The notes: generated by a model not told the origin, from the sequence alone. Counted from the stretch's first letter, positions 34,024 to 43,713 are shown. The stretch is DNA of 64,000 bases from an uncultured Prolixibacteraceae bacterium (GCA_913063265.1 CAJXZG010000013.1:1-64000), one strand, 5' to 3'. Made by a program: numbers and translations.

Positions 34024-36468
34024 TCAAACTGATTTAAAAATCAGTTTAATTCTTTTTTCTTCATTGGGTGAAACAATTTCATCTTTTAACCGAATTTTTG
34101 GAACGTCTTTTTCAGAAGGACAAATGACTTCTGCTAAAATCAGTTCTCCATCCTGCCATTCTATGTTCAGCATATAATTACCTCTTGCTTTTACTCCTGT
34201 GATTTTTCCTGTTTTAAACTCATTCGGCAAACAAGGTAAAAGATGAATTTCACCCATGTGCGACTGAACAATCATCTCAGTCATACAACCCGGGATTGAT
34301 CCGGAAGCATCGAGTTGGTAATGACAGTACAAATCGCCTTCCATCAAATAGTTTTCACGTTCCCAACCATAATCAGCATGCTGATGGGTGAGTACATTTT
34401 CGAAACCTTGTTCAGTCAGAATTTCAGTCAGAATTTTATTGGCACGGTTTCCATCCAGTAATCTGGCCCAACACCACATCCTGTGTGCCCTCGACCAGTT
34501 TCCTCCTGCTGCCAGCTCCTGTTCCATAAACCGGCCATCACCCCGCATATTTAATGAAACTTTTGCCGCTTCAGCCAATTCGGGGGTTGTTGTAGGATGA
34601 ATCTGAAACCCGGGTGCCACTGCATATAAATGTGCAATATGCCGGTGTTTACCATCGGGATGATCAATATCATCGTACCATTCCTGTAGTTGTCCATGTT
34701 TGCCTATTTTAAGGGGGAGCAACTTTCCCCTCACTTTTAAAAGCGAATCCGCAAATTCCTCTTCCCCCAACAATTCTGCAGCTTCTGAAGTATTGGTGAA
34801 TAAATCCCATAGCATTTCCATATCCTGATACACACCCGGCAAACTGTAAACATAGTTATCACTTTGAAAATCATGAAATGCGGGGTTCAAACCTTTTTCT
34901 GTTTGAAGTGCCCCGTGTTCAGCTGAAACTGTTGGTGCTGTAATTAAATAATCTTCAAAGGGAACCATGTTTTCGAGCCAGAAAACAGAAGCTTCTTTTA
35001 AAATCGGGTAAGCCTGATTTTTCAGGTAATCCAAATCACGGTTAAAGGCAAACTGGTCCCATACATGTTGGCAATGCCAGGCTGAACCCATCGAATACAT
35101 TCCCCAGGGATGATTGCCGATTAAACCTGCATGACCCCATATGTTTCCAACGGTGTGACTGATCCAGCCATTGGTGCCGTAAATTCGTTTTGCCACTTCT
35201 TTTCCCGAATAAACCAGGTTTTCAATCCAGTCGATATAGGCCTGCTGACATTCCAATAAATTTGTATTTCCACACGACCAATAAATTTCCTGAATGTTAA
35301 TATTACTCTGATAATTCCCGGCCCATGGTGCAACTCTGAAATTATTCCAAACTCCCTGCAAATTGGCAGGAAGCGTTCCGGGACGTGATGAACTGATGAC
35401 CATATACCGTCCGAGGTTAAATGCCAAAACTTTATATCCCGGGTCCGATTCGCCTGCTTTTAATTTTTCAAATCTTTTATTGGTTTGAAGTTTTTCAGTT
35501 AATTCATTCCCAGGAATTTCAAGTTTTACCCTGTCATACAAATTCCTGTAATCTTTGATGTGTATTTCTTTTAACTTTTCGTATCCTGCCGAAAGTGCTT
35601 CTGCCACTATTTGCTTGGTAATTGTTCCAGGATTATCTCCGCGATATTCGGGGTATTCCAATTTATAATCTGTTGCAATGGTTAAAAACATTTCGACTGA
35701 ATTGGCATTTTCAACTACCAATTTGTTGTTTTCAGCTTTTACTTTTCCACCATTATTTTTCAGATGAATCAGAACTTCAAAGGGCCTTTTATTTCCATCT
35801 ATCCAGCCACGCAGACGATATTCGTTTTTACTTATTTCAACTTTCGAAGAGTCCTGAATAATATTCATCGAAACCTTAAATGAAATTGATTCGTTTTTGT
35901 CGGAAGTAAATTTCATTCCCATAATACGGTTTGGGTAAGAACAGAAATACTCCCGTTCAAAATTTGTGTTGCCACTGTTGTATTTAACAGTGCCCAAAGC
36001 GTTTTGAAGGTCCAGTTCTCTGATGTAGTTTGTGGTTTCTTTTGAATGATTTTTAAATTCAAGAAACAGTTCTCCTATTGAAGAAAAATATCCATACTTT
36101 TCTGGAGAGCCAAAAACGTTTTCAGCAATTAGTTTATCAGCAAGTTTTGCATTTCCGCTTACAACTGCCTCCCTGATTTTTGGGATGGCTTTAATGGCTT
36201 TTGGATTCACTCCTGCTTTTTCCCAATTGCCCATTGCCGGTTCTCCTGTCCAAATACTCTGTTCAGTAATGGCAAAGGTTTCTTTTTCAACTCCCCCAAA
36301 AAAAGAAGCTCCGAAATATCCGTTCCCTAAATGCAAAGCCTGACTGTTCCAGTATTTTGCAGGATAGGTATACCAAAGTTTTTGATTAAAATCTGATTCT
36401 GCTTTTTTTGAACAAGCGTTTGAAAATAAAATTGCTAAAATTAAAAATGCAATTAGTTGAGGTTTCAT
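34024..36468 (-). CDS. Second, divergent GH95-family lipoprotein
   Basis: An 814-residue GH95 protein with lipobox SNAC. The catalytic set can be placed at N389 and N391 (NINIQEIYW), E517 (TVSAEHGA) and D720 (YQLDASGSIPG), so it is probably active. The surrounding motifs differ clearly from the GH95 at 16-18 kb (NINTEMNYW, SPELGG, QIDGNFG). The change around the Asp loop and an added WEREN segment suggest a different substrate, such as alpha-L-galactoside or another sugar. It is upstream of GH116 with a 97-base gap. Confidence 0.88.
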   Translation of the reverse strand: MKPQLIAFLILAILFSNACSKKAESDFNQKLWYTYPAKYWNSQALHLGNGYFGASFFGGVEKETFAITEQSIWTGEPAMGNWEKAGVNPKAIKAIPKIREAVVSGNAKLADKLIAENVFGSPEKYGYFSSIGELFLEFKNHSKETTNYIRELDLQNALGTVKYNSGNTNFEREYFCSYPNRIMGMKFTSDKNESISFKVSMNIIQDSSKVEISKNEYRLRGWIDGNKRPFEVLIHLKNNGGKVKAENNKLVVENANSVEMFLTIATDYKLEYPEYRGDNPGTITKQIVAEALSAGYEKLKEIHIKDYRNLYDRVKLEIPGNELTEKLQTNKRFEKLKAGESDPGYKVLAFNLGRYMVISSSRPGTLPANLQGVWNNFRVAPWAGNYQSNINIQEIYWSCGNTNLLECQQAYIDWIENLVYSGKEVAKRIYGTNGWISHTVGNIWGHAGLIGNHPWGMYSMGSAWHCQHVWDQFAFNRDLDYLKNQAYPILKEASVFWLENMVPFEDYLITAPTVSAEHGALQTEKGLNPAFHDFQSDNYVYSLPGVYQDMEMLWDLFTNTSEAAELLGEEEFADSLLKVRGKLLPLKIGKHGQLQEWYDDIDHPDGKHRHIAHLYAVAPGFQIHPTTTPELAEAAKVSLNMRGDGRFMEQELAAGGNWSRAHRMWCWARLLDGNRANKILTEILTEQGFENVLTHQHADYGWERENYLMEGDLYCHYQLDASGSIPGCMTEMIVQSHMGEIHLLPCLPNEFKTGKITGVKARGNYMLNIEWQDGELILAEVICPSEKDVPKIRLKDEIVSPNEEKRIKLIFKSV

Positions 36469-36530
36469 TGAATATTGTAGTTATTTAGGTGATTCTTTAT
36501 GAATTCTTTGAATTCCTTGTAGTAATCAGG

Positions 36531-36570
36531 AAAAATAACCGCAAAGACCAGGAAGGTTTCACAAAGTACA
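36531..36570. repeat. Degenerate extragenic repeat sharing AACCGCAAAGA
   Basis: The gap between the SGNH and GH95 genes contains AACCGCAAAGA (36537-36547) followed by more CAAAG-like steps. The same 11-mer recurs at 38519-38529 in another gap of this run, in the style of decayed Bacteroidota intergenic repeats. Confidence 0.4.
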
Positions 36571-36575
36571 CCGTT

Positions 36576-37235
36576 TTATTTCAAAAATTCTCCGATTACC
36601 ATTTCCCACAAATCGTAACCTTTTTTATTCATATGAAGTCCGTCTTCTAAAAATATATCTTTTAGAACTTCTCCATTTTTATCCAACATTACCGGCCAAA
36701 CATCGGCAAATTCATAACCCGGAGTTTTATTACAGTACCGTTTTATTTTCTTATTGATTTTATTGTACTGTTTTGTAAGATGCCAGCGTGCCATACTTGG
36801 TTTAGGTGAAATAAAAATAATTTTGGTAGTTGGTAAATCGCGCTGAAGTTTTTTAGTCAGAGCTTTAAAATCTTTATAAATCACTGATGTCTTTTTATTG
36901 CTTCCTACATCATTATCACCTTCGTAAATAAACAAAATTTCAGGTGTTTGTTTGGTTACCAGTTCACTGTAATAATATAATAAATCGCTAAAATGGGACC
37001 CTCCAAAACCATTGTTGATTATATTAAAATCAGGAAATCTTTCCTGAACATCTTTCCACATAACAATGCTCGAACTTCCCGTGAAAACGACCAGCTTTTT
37101 ATCCGGACTAAAATCGTATTCAGCACTAAAAAGTTTATCCACCTGTTCCTGAAAACGTGTGGGATCCTGGGCATGGGAAAAAAGAAATCCTGATAAAATA
37201 AGAATTAGAAGTAAGAGTTTTTGTTTCATTTTCAA
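36576..37235 (-). CDS. SGNH/GDSL-family esterase, exported
   Basis: A 219-residue SGNH hydrolase with a signal peptide (ends SHAQ). The blocks are FTGSSSI with nucleophile near S55, NNGFGGSH (block II), GDND (block III, 106-109) and D198-x2-H201 in DGLHMNKKGYD. It probably removes acetyl or other ester groups from glycans. It ends 9 bases before the DUF2961 gene start in the same run. Confidence 0.88.
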   Translation of the reverse strand: MKMKQKLLLLILILSGFLFSHAQDPTRFQEQVDKLFSAEYDFSPDKKLVVFTGSSSIVMWKDVQERFPDFNIINNGFGGSHFSDLLYYYSELVTKQTPEILFIYEGDNDVGSNKKTSVIYKDFKALTKKLQRDLPTTKIIFISPKPSMARWHLTKQYNKINKKIKRYCNKTPGYEFADVWPVMLDKNGEVLKDIFLEDGLHMNKKGYDLWEMVIGEFLK

Positions 37236-37244
37236 TTGGTTAAA

Positions 37245-38480
37245 TTAGTCTAAAAGTTTATACCTTCTTAACTGCACATCAGCCAGTTCAGGAAGCTGAT
37301 TTCCCGGCTTATCCAAATAAAAATATGCCGTGGATGACCAGTCATCCTGTCTGTAAAAGTTGGTCCAGCCACTCATAATCTCATCATTAATTAAATCAAC
37401 CGGCGGAACAGAATCCATTAATCCTTTAAAAACAGATCCCTGTTGAACTGAAACCGGAATCAAGGGAATACCAGCTTTGATAAATTCAATTACTTTTTCT
37501 TTTTGATTTCCGCCCATTGCCTGAATATCCACTTTGATTTCATTTTTAAAGAAAATCGGATCCGGAATATGGTAACGATAAAATGTCCAGTAATCTTTTT
37601 CCGTATCGGCAACCAGACAACCTGTGTATTGATGATTAAATCTACCCTGTCCCCAGGCGGTTCCAATATAATCTTCTGTTCCGGTTCCAATTAGGGTTGG
37701 CAGATCTGAATCGCCATCCAGGTACATTTTAACCTCACCTTCTCCCCACCATGATTTTTCGTACAAAGGATTTCCAATTACCCCAAAGTTAACTCCTAAA
37801 AATCTTCCTTTGCCTTCCACTTTAGGTAAAATGGAATAATCCACTCCCGGTGTTGTCGCCGTATCCCTGTTCCAGAAACAATGAAAATAAAGATTATCCT
37901 CATTCCACTGCTCCAATTTCACTATGTTAATATCATAAAAAAGCATTTCCAGTTTTGAATCGCTTTCGTTTGTAAGTACAACTTTGGCCCCCGTTTTAAA
38001 GGGCATTGGAATAAAACAATTAAATGAACGTCCTTCCGGATTGGCAAACAATTCATTCTGATGAGCCACCATTTGCCCCAAACCATTGCCAAAAAAATCG
38101 CCAAAAGGAGCTGAAACAGCAGGTTTTTCCTCACCATCCCAAAACATTTCAATCTTAAGTGAACGAAGCATATTTGGTGAACGATCGATGATGGTAAACC
38201 ACATCCGGGTAATAATTCCCGGACCATCGATATCCAAAAGCACTTTGGATTCACCTGCTTTTAGATGGTCGTATGGATGTCCTTTAGCACCTTTATTTTC
38301 GGTTCCACCTGCACCTTTTTCTGAAGATGGATTTTCAAAACTGTTCCAGTGTGGTTCAAGATTCTGAAATTCGAAAAGGGGAGCATTTAATACTTCAGAG
38401 CTGGTTTTAGGAGATTCTGTTTTGCAAGCTGTAATAAAAAATACAAAAACAAAAAACAGAAGGTTTAGTTTTAGTTTCAT
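37245..38480 (-). CDS. DUF2961 / GH172-family glycosidase, lipoprotein
   Basis: A 411-residue protein with lipobox ITAC. The DUF2961 signatures are GGTENKGAKGHPYDHLKAGES, DIDGPGIITRMWFTI, GDFFGNGLG and GTGTEDYIGTAWG with RYHIPDPI. DUF2961 is the CAZy family GH172, whose known members act on fructofuranose or arabinofuranose linkages. The length is typical. It lies between the SGNH esterase and the YdjC-type deacetylase. Confidence 0.87.
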   Translation of the reverse strand: MKLKLNLLFFVFVFFITACKTESPKTSSEVLNAPLFEFQNLEPHWNSFENPSSEKGAGGTENKGAKGHPYDHLKAGESKVLLDIDGPGIITRMWFTIIDRSPNMLRSLKIEMFWDGEEKPAVSAPFGDFFGNGLGQMVAHQNELFANPEGRSFNCFIPMPFKTGAKVVLTNESDSKLEMLFYDINIVKLEQWNEDNLYFHCFWNRDTATTPGVDYSILPKVEGKGRFLGVNFGVIGNPLYEKSWWGEGEVKMYLDGDSDLPTLIGTGTEDYIGTAWGQGRFNHQYTGCLVADTEKDYWTFYRYHIPDPIFFKNEIKVDIQAMGGNQKEKVIEFIKAGIPLIPVSVQQGSVFKGLMDSVPPVDLINDEIMSGWTNFYRQDDWSSTAYFYLDKPGNQLPELADVQLRRYKLLD

Positions 38481-38513
38481 GGATTGAAGTTTTAGTTCAA
38501 ACCAAATTTAGGA

Positions 38514-38560
38514 AAATAAACCGCAAAGAGAGAAAAAGAACAGCGAAGAATACAAAGATT
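38514..38560. repeat. Second copy of the degenerate AACCGCAAAGA repeat
   Basis: AACCGCAAAGA at 38519-38529 is followed by purine-rich AGAGAAAAAG and CAGCGAAGA steps. It lies between GH172 and the YdjC-type gene. See the related element at 36531. Confidence 0.4.
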
Positions 38561-39404
38561 AGTTTTGCATTTTTTTATAATCGGCGTAACTAATTAGCTG
38601 AATTCCTTTGTCTTTTATGATTTGTTTTACTTTCTCAGAGGTAAAAACCTGAGTAACCATATCTCGTTCTTTTGCAATATCTCCGCTACCAATATGCCCA
38701 ACCCACTCCATCTCGGGAAAATCTTTTGCAGGATGCTCTACAAACAAATATGTTCCGGGTTCCAGACTTTTTAAGTTTTCGCAAAACTGGTCAATCCTGG
38801 TTTCAACGGGTTGATTTTGTTTCCAATATGGAAATCTTTTGACTTTGGTCATGTCGACATACAAATCGTATTCTTTTGCAAGCCGGTCAACCAGTTTTCC
38901 AATTTTTGGATCCAAGCCGGTAAAACCCATATGAGAGGAAATATGCGAAATCTGTGGTAAATGTTTTAAGGACATTTCGATTTGTGCCCGAAGCTCCTGT
39001 TCAATCTCTTCAATGGTCCAATCGGCTTCTGCAATAGAATATCCCGGCGGATATTTTTCGTTTTTCCACACCATGGAAAAGAAGTTACCGGCATCATCAA
39101 CCAAATTGGGAACATGGGTTAAAGGTCTCCACTTGACGTAATCCCACTCAGCAGTCAGGGTTAAGTGTATTCCAACATCAAGTTTTGGATTTTCATTTAA
39201 CATCTTTACTGCTTCCAAAAATAAAGGGCAAGGAGGCATTATTTCAACCGAAGTCATTATACCATCGGTATAAGATTCTATACAACCAATGTTTGCTGCA
39301 TGCGATGAACCAATGTCATCACCACGTATGATAAGTTTGATATCCTGAGCCTGAAGCATATTTACTGTTAAAAAAAGAATTAATATGATTTTCAGATGTT
39401 TCAT
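38559..39404 (-). CDS. ChbG/YdjC-family carbohydrate deacetylase, exported
   Basis: A 281-residue YdjC-like enzyme with a signal peptide (ends LQAQ). The metal-site residues are D29-D30 (RGDDIG), H80 (VGIHLTLT) and H154/H158 (SHISSHMGF). Family members deacetylate N-acetylated di- or oligosaccharides. It starts 12 bases after BNR-4 ends in the same run. Export to the periplasm is unlike cytoplasmic ChbG. Confidence 0.88.
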   Translation of the reverse strand: MKHLKIILILFLTVNMLQAQDIKLIIRGDDIGSSHAANIGCIESYTDGIMTSVEIMPPCPLFLEAVKMLNENPKLDVGIHLTLTAEWDYVKWRPLTHVPNLVDDAGNFFSMVWKNEKYPPGYSIAEADWTIEEIEQELRAQIEMSLKHLPQISHISSHMGFTGLDPKIGKLVDRLAKEYDLYVDMTKVKRFPYWKQNQPVETRIDQFCENLKSLEPGTYLFVEHPAKDFPEMEWVGHIGSGDIAKERDMVTQVFTSEKVKQIIKDKGIQLISYADYKKMQN

Positions 39405-39416
39405 GATTTTAAGTTT

Positions 39417-40823
39417 TTAATGTTTACCTGCTCTTTTCAGTTTATAAAGATACAATCTGCTTGGTTTAGGCCAAGGTTTTTCTCTTGGTTGATCACGATT
39501 TCGTTTAAGAGTCTCCCATTTTAGCATGTAATAAAAACCATCGTTTGATTTCCCTGCATCAGCTTTTGTTTGTACCTGCAATCCCGGAAAATCTCCTTCG
39601 ATAGGTATGCTTGCATTCAAAGGGTCGGATTTTAGTACTTTACCTATTGGTGAAAATTCCTTGTTTAGCAGGATGGTTCCATTGCCATATTTTATATGCC
39701 AGTAATCTACTTCGTAATTTCCATCATTACGAAGCTGAAAATCTTTTAAGGCTATTTCGCTGTTTACACTTCCATAACCTGAAAAAAACCAGCGATAATC
39801 CCAGTTAGTGATTTTCTGATATTCCCATTTATCATCCTTCAAATGTGCAATATAAAACTGAGTGTTACCTTCCTCATCGAATTTATGATAAACAAAAACC
39901 GGCATATTGTTTCCATCCAGACACATTTTTGCTGCTAGGTTTATAATCCCACCTTCAACCGGTATCGGATCCACAATCAAGGATTTTTGATTAAAAGTTG
40001 CGGGCAAATTGACACGATTACCTAATACATCGAACCAGTTTTTTAAGTCAGGAGATTTCATATAAGAAAGATCATGATTTGTAGAACAATCCGGCGTATC
40101 ACGCCAGACCCAATACATATGATACCAACCATCCTTCATCAATTTAGGTTGAGTTTGATATGCATTCATAAGTTCCTGTCCATCAGTTAGTGGTTTGTCG
40201 AGCAGGCGTTTCCACTTTTGGGTTTTGGTGTTGTAAATATTATAGATTTCATTTCCATTTCCACTGCCACCATCACGATAATGATATAACAATTCATTCT
40301 CTCGGTTAAGCATAAAATTCGGGTAAGTTGTTCTTTTTTCATCAGAACCAGTCATTTCAAAAAACTGTTTCAGCTTTGAAATGTCATTTGGGTAGGTACT
40401 TCTGAAATAGGTCAGCGGATGAACATGAACATTACCGGAAAGATGCAAATAGTTCTCATTATCAATTCCAATTGTCAGATAATTGTGACTGTCCCAGTCT
40501 AATATTGTACTTGTACCTCCATGAGTTTCACGCGAAGTTGCAGGTAAAACAGTCAGTTGAAAATTCTCTTCATTAAGATTTCGTTGCCCGACAACAGTTC
40601 TTCGATTCGCATTATAATAAGCAAGATACTGGCGATTTCCCATTGTGTATAACGCAAAACCAACCGGATGTCCTGACCATACAGAATCAATAAAGATTAT
40701 CTCTGTAACTTCATCTTTCAAACCGGTTTCATCAATAACAAGGTGTTTTTTATTTTGGCCTTTACAACTGCCAATAATAAGAATTAAAACAGAAATCAAT
40801 AACAGGAATTGATTATTAACCAT
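39417..40823 (-). CDS. BNR-4 repeat protein, putative polysaccharide lyase or glycosidase
   Basis: A 468-residue lipoprotein (signal ends IIGSC). It has propeller-like repeats and the BNR_4 family features HGGTSTILDWDSHNYLTIGID, LHLSGNVHVHPL, TYPNFMLNRENELLYHYRDGGSG and TQPKLMKDGWYHMYWVWRDTP. Related seven-bladed propellers include ulvan-lyase-type enzymes (PL24/PL25), so an acidic polysaccharide is a plausible target. The 3' end of the DoxX-fusion gene overlaps its start by 8 bases. Confidence 0.8.
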   Translation of the reverse strand: MVNNQFLLLISVLILIIGSCKGQNKKHLVIDETGLKDEVTEIIFIDSVWSGHPVGFALYTMGNRQYLAYYNANRRTVVGQRNLNEENFQLTVLPATSRETHGGTSTILDWDSHNYLTIGIDNENYLHLSGNVHVHPLTYFRSTYPNDISKLKQFFEMTGSDEKRTTYPNFMLNRENELLYHYRDGGSGNGNEIYNIYNTKTQKWKRLLDKPLTDGQELMNAYQTQPKLMKDGWYHMYWVWRDTPDCSTNHDLSYMKSPDLKNWFDVLGNRVNLPATFNQKSLIVDPIPVEGGIINLAAKMCLDGNNMPVFVYHKFDEEGNTQFYIAHLKDDKWEYQKITNWDYRWFFSGYGSVNSEIALKDFQLRNDGNYEVDYWHIKYGNGTILLNKEFSPIGKVLKSDPLNASIPIEGDFPGLQVQTKADAGKSNDGFYYMLKWETLKRNRDQPREKPWPKPSRLYLYKLKRAGKH

Positions 40824-42321
40824 ACCATTTTCTTGTTCTTCCCTGCAAATTATTCAATGTATCCAATGTAATATTTACGTCGTTCACAATCTGGAAATCG
40901 AACATTCCCACACAAATAAAATCGGCACCATTTTTAAATGCCCAGTTAAATCCATCTTCGGGAGTGATTGCTCCGGCCGCCAAAACTTTAAAACCCATTA
41001 CCGGTACTTTTACGCGGTTAACAAAATCAACCGTACGGTCAGGGTATAAACAGAAAAGATTATCATGAAATCGATCGTGGTCAAGATGTTTTTTCCCATC
41101 TACTTCAAATGGGAATCTGTTTTCGCGAGGATGTGCCGACCAATATTGGTCGTGGTGCATAGTTTTCATATAATAATCCGGAATAATTCCCTGTTCTTCG
41201 CAGGCAATTAAGGAATCAATTGTGTGCGATGCCAATCCTGCAACAATACCCTGCTCACGTATTTTATTCATCATTTTATCAATGATTTCCATCTCATTGT
41301 CACGAACCAGCCAGTCGCACCAGTTTCCCTGAATTTGAATGATATCCATTCCCATATCTATTGCCTTGTTGATATTTACATAGATATCCTTCTTTTCATT
41401 ATCGGGGCCTACCTGCACAATTACTTTGATATTACTGCCGGTTAATTTTTTGTATTTGGCCATAGTTTCCATGGTTGGAAAACCAATATTGATGGTGTTA
41501 ATTCCGGCTTTTTCTGCCAGCATCAAGGTTTCAAAAATCTTCTTTTCAGTATTGTATGCCCTGAACAATGAAGGAACATAGCGCAAATCTCGGGAGTGTG
41601 CCCATCCACCAATCAGGTTTCCTCCGGCTACTAACCTGCTTATTTCATGGTCTCCAATTTTTCCTTTAGGAAGTTCACCTTTTAAATCTTTAATATCCGC
41701 TCCTCCAACCTGGATAGTTGCTCCGGACAGGGTATCTACTCCATACTTATTTTTTTCAATCAAAGCACCAATTCCAAATACACCCAACGCCGGTAGTGTT
41801 GCCAGATTTTTTATTACATCGCGTCTCGAATTATCGGGTGTCTTGTCTTCAGCAGATTCTTCTTTTTTGTTTTTTGAGAACATTGGTAAGGCATACATTC
41901 CATAACCTTTATCTTTTAAAAAGATAAGCACAATAAGTGCCAGTGCCTCAATTACATTTTTATTAACGATGTATAAACTTCCTTCAGCAGGGCTCATCAA
42001 AGAGCCACCAAACGGAGGATGTGCAAAATAGTAAAGCATAAGCAATACAACTCCGCCAATTGCAGAAAGCCGAATAGCTAATCCAACAATTAAAAACAAT
42101 CCGATTAAAATTAAAGCGATAATATTCAGGGGATCGACAACTGCCATGATTCCTTCCGAACCTCCCATCCATTGATAAAATCCTGAAAACGGCCCTGTGG
42201 AACTTGATAAATATCCAGCTGCACTCCAATTCCCAACTATTAATTTTGAGATTCCTTCGTATAAAAAATGCCAGCCAATAACAAACCTAAAAGCGGTTAC
42301 CAATGTTTTTTTCCAGTTCAT
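40816..42321 (-). CDS. DoxX-like membrane domain fused to a TIM-barrel protein
   Basis: A 501-residue fusion. Residues 1-150 form a four-helix DoxX-like membrane domain (RFVIGWHFLYEGISKL near the start). A linker follows with a twin-arginine-like segment SRRDVIKNLATLPALG (about 165-180), the usual TAT signal of separate enzymes. A TIM barrel of aldolase or aldo/keto-reductase-like type covers about 220-500 (GLASHTIDSLIACEEQG, MGFKVLAAGAITPEDGF). ATG 42321 is preferred over a TTG at 42345. It is the first gene of the minus-strand hydrolase run. The barrel would face the periplasm. Confidence 0.8.
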   Translation of the reverse strand: MNWKKTLVTAFRFVIGWHFLYEGISKLIVGNWSAAGYLSSSTGPFSGFYQWMGGSEGIMAVVDPLNIIALILIGLFLIVGLAIRLSAIGGVVLLMLYYFAHPPFGGSLMSPAEGSLYIVNKNVIEALALIVLIFLKDKGYGMYALPMFSKNKKEESAEDKTPDNSRRDVIKNLATLPALGVFGIGALIEKNKYGVDTLSGATIQVGGADIKDLKGELPKGKIGDHEISRLVAGGNLIGGWAHSRDLRYVPSLFRAYNTEKKIFETLMLAEKAGINTINIGFPTMETMAKYKKLTGSNIKVIVQVGPDNEKKDIYVNINKAIDMGMDIIQIQGNWCDWLVRDNEMEIIDKMMNKIREQGIVAGLASHTIDSLIACEEQGIIPDYYMKTMHHDQYWSAHPRENRFPFEVDGKKHLDHDRFHDNLFCLYPDRTVDFVNRVKVPVMGFKVLAAGAITPEDGFNWAFKNGADFICVGMFDFQIVNDVNITLDTLNNLQGRTRKWYG

Positions 42322-42527
42322 AATTTTGTTGGTTTGATTAATCAATGCCTGTAATCTAATAAATTATCAAAACATTTGAGTTTAAAGAAAACTTAAAATC
42401 CTCTCTTTTAAAAAAATATACCCTTAAAAAGATTTAGTCCAAATTACTTTAATGGTCAGTCACCCATTTAATTTGCCTTTATCAAAATTCTAACACTAAA
42501 TACATAAACCAAATTTAATAATTCCCC

Positions 42528-42561
42528 AAAAAAAAAGACCGCCCATAAGGACAGTCTTTTT
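42528..42561 (-). terminator. fbaA terminator
   Basis: Read on the minus strand, an imperfect hairpin (AGACTGTCC with GGGCGGTCT around TTAT) is followed by a run of nine T, just after the fbaA stop. Confidence 0.75.
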
Positions 42562-42582
42562 GAAATATTTTATTGAAATATT

Positions 42583-43662
42583 TTACAAACTATTGATAGC
42601 ATTTAAGTCATCAAATGCAACCTGTAAACGGGCAATCATCGATTCCTCACCTTTTCTAATCCAAACACGTGGATCATAGAATTTTTTGTTTGGTTTGTCT
42701 TCTCCATCTGGATTACCAATTTGTCCTTGCAGATAATCGTGATTATCGGCCTCGAATTTACGGATACCATCCCAGTAAGCCCATTGTGTATCTGTATCGA
42801 TATTCATTTTAATCACCCCGTATTCAATTGCTTCGCGAATTTCAGCATGTGATGAACCGGAACCACCGTGGAAAACAAAGTTTACCGGAAGCTTATCTTC
42901 CAATCCTAATTTCTCAACGATATATTTTTGTGAGTTATCAAGAATTTTCGGAGTAAGTTTTACATTTCCCGGTTTGTAAACACCATGTACGTTTCCGAAA
43001 GATGCAGCAATTGTAAAGTTTGGAGAAACTTTGCTTAACTCTTCATATGCATAACAAACCTCTTCAGGTTGAGTATAAAGTTTTGAAGCATCAACGTCTG
43101 TGTTATCAACACCATCTTCTTCACCACCTGTAATTCCTAATTCTATCTCAAGTGTCATACCCATTTTACTCATACGTTCAAGGTACTTTTTGCTGATTTC
43201 GATATTTTCTTCGATTGGTTCTTCAGAAAGATCCAACATATGAGAGCTGAAAAGCGGCTTACCGGTTTCTGCAAAATGTTTTTCACTTGCATCAAGTAAT
43301 CCGTCAATCCATGGTAATAATTTTTTTGCTGCGTGGTCGGTATGTAAAATTACGCGAACTCCGTATGCTTCAGCTAATTCGTGTATATGTTTGGCACCTG
43401 CAACTGCACCCAAAATTGCTGCTTGATGGCCTTCCATTTTTAATCCTTTACCCGCGTTAAAAGCTGCACCACCATTTGAAAACTGTATGATTACCGGAGC
43501 ATTGGCTTTAACAGCTGCCTCCATAACTGCATTTACTGATGATGAACCTACTACGTTCACAGCAGGAATTGCAAAATTATTTTCCTGTGCTACTTTAAAA
43601 ACAAATTGTAAATCAGCACCGGTTACAACACCAGCTTTTACATTGTCTGCTATTTTTCCCAT
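42583..43662 (-). CDS. fbaA: Class II fructose-bisphosphate aldolase
   Basis: A zinc-dependent aldolase of glycolysis and gluconeogenesis, 359 residues like the E. coli enzyme. D109 and H110 (LHTDHAAKK), H226 (NVHGVYKPG) and H265 (FHGGSGSS) supply the catalytic Asp and zinc ligands. The Glu-rich LEIELGITGGEEDGVDN loop is typical of class IIA. It is monocistronic with its own promoter and terminator and would process triose and hexose phosphates from the sugars released by the surrounding hydrolases. Confidence 0.97.
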   Translation of the reverse strand: MGKIADNVKAGVVTGADLQFVFKVAQENNFAIPAVNVVGSSSVNAVMEAAVKANAPVIIQFSNGGAAFNAGKGLKMEGHQAAILGAVAGAKHIHELAEAYGVRVILHTDHAAKKLLPWIDGLLDASEKHFAETGKPLFSSHMLDLSEEPIEENIEISKKYLERMSKMGMTLEIELGITGGEEDGVDNTDVDASKLYTQPEEVCYAYEELSKVSPNFTIAASFGNVHGVYKPGNVKLTPKILDNSQKYIVEKLGLEDKLPVNFVFHGGSGSSHAEIREAIEYGVIKMNIDTDTQWAYWDGIRKFEADNHDYLQGQIGNPDGEDKPNKKFYDPRVWIRKGEESMIARLQVAFDDLNAINSL

Positions 43663-43713
43663 AATTTTTTAGTATTATTTTTTGTTGAATAGTCTATTTT
43701 TAAACTGTTGAAA

